From Myxococcus sp. CA023 (lineage in GTDB: Bacteria; Myxococcota; Myxococcia; Myxococcales; Myxococcaceae): 64,000 nt of DNA. Below, in pieces: positions 60,280-64,000 of this stretch (within the stretch, counting starts at the first letter, position 1; the number at the start of each line of letters is the position of its first letter). The stretch spans positions 118,153 through 182,152 of the forward strand of contig NZ_JAAEAH010000005.1 in the NCBI RefSeq assembly GCF_010998615.1. The letters run 5' to 3'. Under the pieces are notes generated by a model, which was not told the origin of the DNA, searched no databases, and saw only the letters and a program-made list of their open reading frames with translations. The translations under genes were made by a program, and so were the position numbers.

Positions 60280-60345
60280 TGATTCGCTGACGATTGGGGC
60301 ACCTCACGACTCCCCGTTTGGGGTCGCCGCTACCACCTTCCGTGC

Positions 60346-60945
60346 ATGGCGTCAGAGAAGCTCATGTTCGCTCAGTCCGTGGAAGCGCTCTTCGTGCGGG
60401 CGCTCGGGCCGTATCTCACCCGGGATGGACGTCAGCGTCTGAAGGCGGTGGGGCTCGACCTGTCGGAGCCACTGCGCCCCCAGTACACATTGGAGCAGTG
60501 GCGCGCCTTCCTTCGCGTGGCGGCGCAGGATGTCTTCCCGGCCCTGCCGCCGCACGAGGCCAGCTTCGCGCTGGGCGCGCGCTTCCTCCAGGGCTTCCGG
60601 CAGACATCGGTGGGCCGGGCCAGCCTGTCGCTCGTCACCCAGTTGGGGCCGCGGCGCACGCTGGAGCGGGTGCCGTACAACGTCCGGGCCGGCAACAACT
60701 TCAATGAGGTCCGCGTGGAGGAGTCCACGCAGGACAGCGCCACGCTGTGGATGAAGGACGTCACGGCGGACACGCCGGACTTCGCGGCGGGCTTCCTGGC
60801 GGAGACGCTGCGGTCGGCGGGCGCGGGGCATGTGGAGGTGAATCCCATCGCCTTCGACGGCACGGCGGCCACCTTCCGCGTCACCTGGTCGAAGGCCGCC
60901 AGCCGGGCGCCCGTGGCCGGTGCCGGTCCCCGTCGCGTCCCCTGA
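60346..60945 (+). CDS. DUF2378 family protein
   Basis: A 199-residue protein matching the myxobacterial paralogous family DUF2378 (TIGR02265): KLMFAQSVEALFVRALGPYL at the start, LGARFLQGFRQTSVGRASLS in the middle, then RVPYNVRAGNNFNEVRVEES. Function is unknown; the family has many copies per genome and is almost limited to Myxococcales. It lies 66 bases after the hybrid kinase gene on the same strand, so co-transcription is possible. No catalytic motif is seen. Confidence 0.9.
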   Translation: MASEKLMFAQSVEALFVRALGPYLTRDGRQRLKAVGLDLSEPLRPQYTLEQWRAFLRVAAQDVFPALPPHEASFALGARFLQGFRQTSVGRASLSLVTQLGPRRTLERVPYNVRAGNNFNEVRVEESTQDSATLWMKDVTADTPDFAAGFLAETLRSAGAGHVEVNPIAFDGTAATFRVTWSKAASRAPVAGAGPRRVP

Positions 60946-61120
60946 GGCGGGAGCGCCGCCACGACGCCCCCTTCCGCTGGACTCGCTCCGTCTCCAAGTG
61001 GCTCGGTTTCCGGTGGATGCGCTGGAGCACCCGTTCAGGGTGCGCTGGCGCTGGCCCCCTTCCGCGAGCTGTCGCACGATGCCGGCCGGACGCGCTCCTT
61101 GTCCGGAAGGAAGTCACCGC

Positions 61121-62176
61121 ATGGCCCGGTTGTTCGTCGAGGACGTCCATGTCCGGCTCGGCACGAATGACATCCTGAAGGGCATCACCGCCGACTTCCG
61201 GGATGGCGAGGTGGTGGCGCTGCTGGGCCGCTCCGGCAGCGGCAAGTCCACGCTGCTGCGCTCCGTCGCCGGGCTGGAGACGCCGGTGCGAGGGCGCATC
61301 CACATTGGCGAGCGCACGGTGTTCGACGCGGCGGCGAAGGTGAACCTGCCGCCAGAGCGGCGTGACCTGGGGCTGGTGTTCCAGTCCTACGCGCTGTGGC
61401 CACACAAGACGGTGTTCGACAACGTGGCCTACGGCCTGCGGCTGCGCAAGCAGTCCCGCGAGCAGGTGGAGCGGGCCGTGCGCGAGGTGCTCCAGGGTGT
61501 GGGCCTGGAGGGGTATGGCGACCGGTTCCCCAGCCAGCTCTCCGGTGGGCAGCAGCAGCGCGTGGCGCTGGCGCGGGCGCTCGTCTACGGGCCGCCGCTG
61601 GTGCTCCTGGATGAACCCTTGTCCAACCTGGATGCGAAGCTGCGGGAGGAGGCGCGCGTGTGGATTCGCGCGCTCATCAAGCGGCTGGGGCTCACCGCGC
61701 TCTTCGTCACCCATGACCAGGTGGAGGCGATGGCCATCGCCGACCGCATCATGTTGCTGGACGGTGGGCGGATGGCGCAGGACGGGACGCCGGAGCAGCT
61801 CTACACGGAGCCCCGGAGCCTGTTCGCCGCCGACTTCATGGGGGTGAACAACACCTTGTCCGGCCGCGTGGTGGAGCGGCGCGGCGGCGAGGCGCGGCTT
61901 CAGGTGGGAAGTCAGTCATTGTGGGGCCTGCGGCGAGGGGAGGGCGCCTCGAGTGAGGCGGCCACGGGCGTCATTCGCGTGGAGGAGCTCCAGTTGGCGT
62001 CCGGGCCCGGGGAGAACCGGCTCCCGGCCGCGCTGGCGAGCTCCATCTACGTGGGGGGACGCTGGGAGCACCAGTTCCAGGTCGAAGGACAGACACTGCG
62101 CGCCTCGACACGCCAGTCGTTGGCCCCGGGGGCCTACACGCTCGCGTTCCCCAAGGAGCGCCTCTGGATTTTCTGA
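61121..62176 (+). CDS. ABC transporter ATP-binding protein (FbpC/MalK-type), orphan
   Basis: A 351-residue ATPase. Walker A is [20 protein letters not shown], the signature [15 protein letters not shown], Walker [18 protein letters not shown] and the H-loop [10 protein letters not shown]. The C-terminal part (about 245-351) is a TOBE-like regulatory domain. The type belongs to importers of iron(III), polyamines, sulfate or sugars. No permease or binding protein gene is adjacent, so it probably serves a transporter elsewhere. The start at 61121 has GGAAGGAAG about 9 bases ahead; the longer frame (from 60920) overlaps the DUF2378 gene and is not family-like. Confidence 0.85.
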   Translation: MARLFVEDVHVRLGTNDILKGITADFRDGEVVALLGRSGSGKSTLLRSVAGLETPVRGRIHIGERTVFDAAAKVNLPPERRDLGLVFQSYALWPHKTVFDNVAYGLRLRKQSREQVERAVREVLQGVGLEGYGDRFPSQLSGGQQQRVALARALVYGPPLVLLDEPLSNLDAKLREEARVWIRALIKRLGLTALFVTHDQVEAMAIADRIMLLDGGRMAQDGTPEQLYTEPRSLFAADFMGVNNTLSGRVVERRGGEARLQVGSQSLWGLRRGEGASSEAATGVIRVEELQLASGPGENRLPAALASSIYVGGRWEHQFQVEGQTLRASTRQSLAPGAYTLAFPKERLWIF

Positions 62177-62202
62177 GAGGCGCCGGGACAGCGCGGTGCC
62201 TC
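62177..62202. terminator. hairpin between convergent ABC ATPase and oxidoreductase genes
   Basis: GAGGCGCC (62177-62184) pairs with GGTGCCTC (62195-62202), 8 bp with one G-T pair and a 10-nt loop, in the 24-base gap between the two stops. Likely a shared terminator. Confidence 0.4.
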
Positions 62203-63373
62203 ATGGGGCGAGCCCGGTGGGCGCTGGCGCGGAGCGCTGCTCCGCAGCGGGTGTCATGGCGGGGAAGGCGGTGTGCCGGTTCCTCCAGAAGGGCGCGTCG
62301 GACCACCGTTGCTCCTCGCGGTAGGTGCGGCTTCGCCTGTGCAGGTGTTCGTCGAAGCGCAGATGAAGCGTTTGCTCGTAGGCGTAGAGCGCATCCACTT
62401 CACCGCGCAGGTATTGCTCCAGGGCTTCGGCGGCGAGGAGCGCGGAGTCCAGCGCGCTGAAGATACCCTGGGCGGACAGCGGGTCGTGGGTGCAGGCCGC
62501 ATCGCCCACGGCGAGCCAGCGCTCACCGTGCATCTGGTCGAGTTCGCCGACGAGCACGGGCGCCGCGACGAGAGGCTCTCCGGCGAAGTCGCAGGCCGCC
62601 AGCCTCGCCTGGGTGACGGGGGCTTGTTCGAGCAGGGCCGCCCACGGTTCCGGCGTCGCCCAGCGCAGTCCGTGCAAGGAATCTCCATCACCCACCAGGG
62701 TGACGGCGACACAGTCCGAGGGCAGTCGCGCGGAGTGCCACCAGCCTTCCGGACATGATTCCACCAGGGCATCCGTGGGGAACGATTCCCCTGGCCGGAG
62801 CTGGAACGCGCCATGAACGGCGAAGCAGCGGTCGCGGATGCGGCGCCGCGCGCCCTGGGTCATGGCGAAGGTGGCTTTCCATCCGGTCGCATCCACGACG
62901 AAGCGCGCCCGCAGCGTGAGCGCGCCTGTCTTGCGTTGGGAGAGGTGCAGCCGATAGCCCTCCTTCGCGATGGACTCGACGTCCAGCAGGGTCGTCAGGC
63001 GAAGGACGCGGACGCCTTGCCTGGCTGCCTCCAGGCTGAGCCGTTCGTCGAAGCGTGCCCGGTCCAGGTGCCAGGCGGAGCCCCAGGGCGACATCCGCGT
63101 GTCCTGGACGCGGGGCTCCGCGCGGCTCCAGCACGAGGACGTCCCGCGCGAAGCCAGGTGTCCATCGCGCAGGAAGCTGCTCCAGACACCGAGCCGGGAC
63201 AGGGGAATGCGGAGGTCGGGTGACAAGGTCTCGCCCGAGCGGTGCGTGTCGTAGTCAGTGCGCTCGAGCATGACGACGGACAGGAAGGGCGCCAGGTCTC
63301 GCAAGGCCACGGCCATGGCCGCGCCCGCTGGGCCGCCTCCGATGATGGCGACGTCGTAGGAGGCTTCGCTCAC
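62201..63373 (-). CDS. FAD-dependent oxidoreductase (geranylgeranyl reductase / halogenase-like fold)
   Basis: A 390-residue flavoprotein. The N-terminal dinucleotide motif is YDVAIIGGGPAGAAMAVALR. The segment AWHLDRARFDERLSLEAARQ is typical of the p-hydroxybenzoate-hydroxylase-like superfamily, and the FAD-binding GDAACTHDPLSAQGI lies near residue 290. It resembles halogenase and LodB-type (quinone-cofactor maturation) branches rather than geranylgeranyl reductase. The lysine expected in FAD-dependent halogenases was not located. Substrate unknown. It is divergent from the Lhr-type helicase gene across a 402-base gap with palindromes. Confidence 0.75.
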   Translation of the reverse strand: MSEASYDVAIIGGGPAGAAMAVALRDLAPFLSVVMLERTDYDTHRSGETLSPDLRIPLSRLGVWSSFLRDGHLASRGTSSCWSRAEPRVQDTRMSPWGSAWHLDRARFDERLSLEAARQGVRVLRLTTLLDVESIAKEGYRLHLSQRKTGALTLRARFVVDATGWKATFAMTQGARRRIRDRCFAVHGAFQLRPGESFPTDALVESCPEGWWHSARLPSDCVAVTLVGDGDSLHGLRWATPEPWAALLEQAPVTQARLAACDFAGEPLVAAPVLVGELDQMHGERWLAVGDAACTHDPLSAQGIFSALDSALLAAEALEQYLRGEVDALYAYEQTLHLRFDEHLHRRSRTYREEQRWSDAPFWRNRHTAFPAMTPAAEQRSAPAPTGLAP

Positions 63374-63600
63374 GGCGCGCGCCTCCGCGCGGCAGCGGGC
63401 GTCCCGTCGCGGCAGGGCTCAGGGCGCCTGGTTTCGAAGGGGGCCGGGGGAATCTCGTGGGTGGGGCTCAAGCTTTCGCTCCTCATGTTCCGAGGTGCGA
63501 TGTGCAAGGCACATTCCTTCTGGCGGCGAGGCTCGGTGCATCCGCGCGTGTGCTCCGTGTCACGGACTTCCGCTGTGTGCGGTGGCTTGTGCCGGGTGGT

Positions 63601-63643
63601 GCATGACGCGTCACGCTGCTCCCGTGACGCGTCAGCGTCATGC
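63601..63643. promoter_or_regulatory. twin TGACGCGTCA palindromes (operator candidate)
   Basis: Two perfect 10-bp palindromes TGACGCGTCA lie at 63604-63613 and 63625-63634, starts 21 bp apart (two helical turns, same face). A further half-site GCGTCA (63635-63640) makes the outer arms GCATGACGC (63601-63609) and GCGTCATGC (63635-63643) inverted repeats as well. They lie between the divergent oxidoreductase and helicase genes, 228 bases from the first start and 133 from the second. The remainder of this 402-base gap holds nothing I can identify. Confidence 0.5.
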
Positions 63644-63775
63644 CCGCACGCAAGGGTTGCGTCCCGCCGTGCCCCCGCTTGGTGCAGGGAACACCCGCGG
63701 TGGGGGCCTACTCACGACGTTCTGTCGCGTTGACGCCGGGCTGTACCTGTGTTCAGGCTAGCAGTGGAGGTGCCC

Positions 63776-64000
63776 ATGGCCCCGCAAATCAGCCTCGACT
63801 TCGCCACGGAGTACGCGGCGCATCCGGCGCTGGCACCGTTCCATCCGGTGGTTCGCCGCTGGTTCGCGGAGCGGCTGGGCGAGCCCAGCCGTCCCCAGGT
63901 CGAGGGCTGGCCGCTCATCCAGGCGGGCCAGGACGTGCTCATCGCCGCGCCCACGGGCAGTGGCAAGACACTGACGGCGTTCCTCGCCGCGCTGGACGCG
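63776..64000 (+). CDS. lhr: Lhr-type DEAD/DEAH helicase, N-terminal part
   Basis: The first 75 residues, cut by the window end. FHPVVRRWFAERLGEPSRPQ with QAGQDVLIAAPTGSGKTLTA is the Q-region and Walker A of the large ATP-dependent helicase Lhr, a 3'-5' DNA translocase of mycobacteria, pseudomonads and myxobacteria linked to DNA repair. Start ATG at 63776 with GGAGG 6 bases ahead. Confidence 0.85.
   Translation, partial: MAPQISLDFATEYAAHPALAPFHPVVRRWFAERLGEPSRPQVEGWPLIQAGQDVLIAAPTGSGKTLTAFLAALDA

Noticed and set aside
62201..63373. LodB-type quinone-cofactor maturase
   Set aside because: The fold and the WHLDRARFD-like segment agree, but no LodA/GoxA-type partner gene is in the window, so the name was not used.
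63730..63760. Promoter with TTGACG upstream of lhr
   Set aside because: No acceptable -10 hexamer lies 16-19 bases downstream (TCAGGC/CAGGCT only).

Overview
This is a GC-rich window (roughly two-thirds G+C by eye) with dense, strongly GC3-biased genes. It comes from a myxobacterium, most likely Myxococcus or a close relative. The grounds are a DUF2378 family protein (a family known almost only from myxobacteria), a C-terminal Cys-containing sorting tail of the MYXO-CTERM kind, a Hanks-type Ser/Thr kinase paired with a PilZ protein, a large Cys-rich lipoprotein with calcium-binding repeats and a VWA domain, and an MbnP/MbnH pair, whose di-heme family was named after a Myxococcus xanthus locus. 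No rRNA, tRNA, CRISPR array, transposase or phage module was seen.

Layout. 1-1577: 3' end of an acyl-CoA synthetase facing an acyl-CoA-dehydrogenase-like flavoenzyme. 1749-5423 (minus): a complete oxidative pentose phosphate operon zwf-pgl-gnd ending in a hairpin. 5547-7360: FkbM methyltransferase and a divergent PlsC-type acyltransferase. 7537-10272: exported GSDH-type (PQQ sugar dehydrogenase-like) protein with a MYXO-CTERM-like tail. 10304-11195: two minus-strand hypotheticals. 11419-16502: sbcDC. 16518-18298 (minus): PilZ protein and Ser/Thr kinase. 18475-21879: VWA/TSP3 lipoprotein. 21996-24738 (minus): M14 peptidase and metallo-beta-lactamase-fold hydrolase.

24837-32396 (minus) is an aspartate-to-methionine block: a ThrA-type aspartokinase/homoserine dehydrogenase, two trans-sulfuration PLP enzymes overlapping by 62 nt, then, after a 340-nt leader with a Cys-Cys upstream ORF and three hairpins, the metNIQ methionine importer. 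32397-33282 is a sparse region holding a small ORF, a strong hairpin and the tail of a broken ECF sigma factor gene.

34321-57604 is a metal-handling island. It has MbnP and MbnH, a ClC channel, a P1B copper ATPase with YHS and heavy-metal-binding N-domains, a 16-Cys Csp/DUF326 copper-storage protein, a Rieske oxygenase, an orphan exported protein, and two complete RND efflux operons. Each RND operon has the order small Cys-rich exported protein, TolC-type channel, adaptor, pump. The second carries CusA-like methionines and a CusB-like metal-binding adaptor (Cu(I)/Ag(I) expected). The first looks CzcA-like. A peptidoglycan amidase sits between them.

57682-64000: cysteine-synthase-like enzyme, response-regulator/histidine-kinase hybrid, DUF2378 protein, an orphan FbpC/MalK-type ABC ATPase, a FAD-dependent oxidoreductase, and the start of an Lhr-type helicase. 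The last two are divergent around a region with two 10-bp palindromes 21 bp apart.

Start codons were moved inward from the longest reading frame where a ribosome-binding site, a signal peptide or the family N-terminus decided it.
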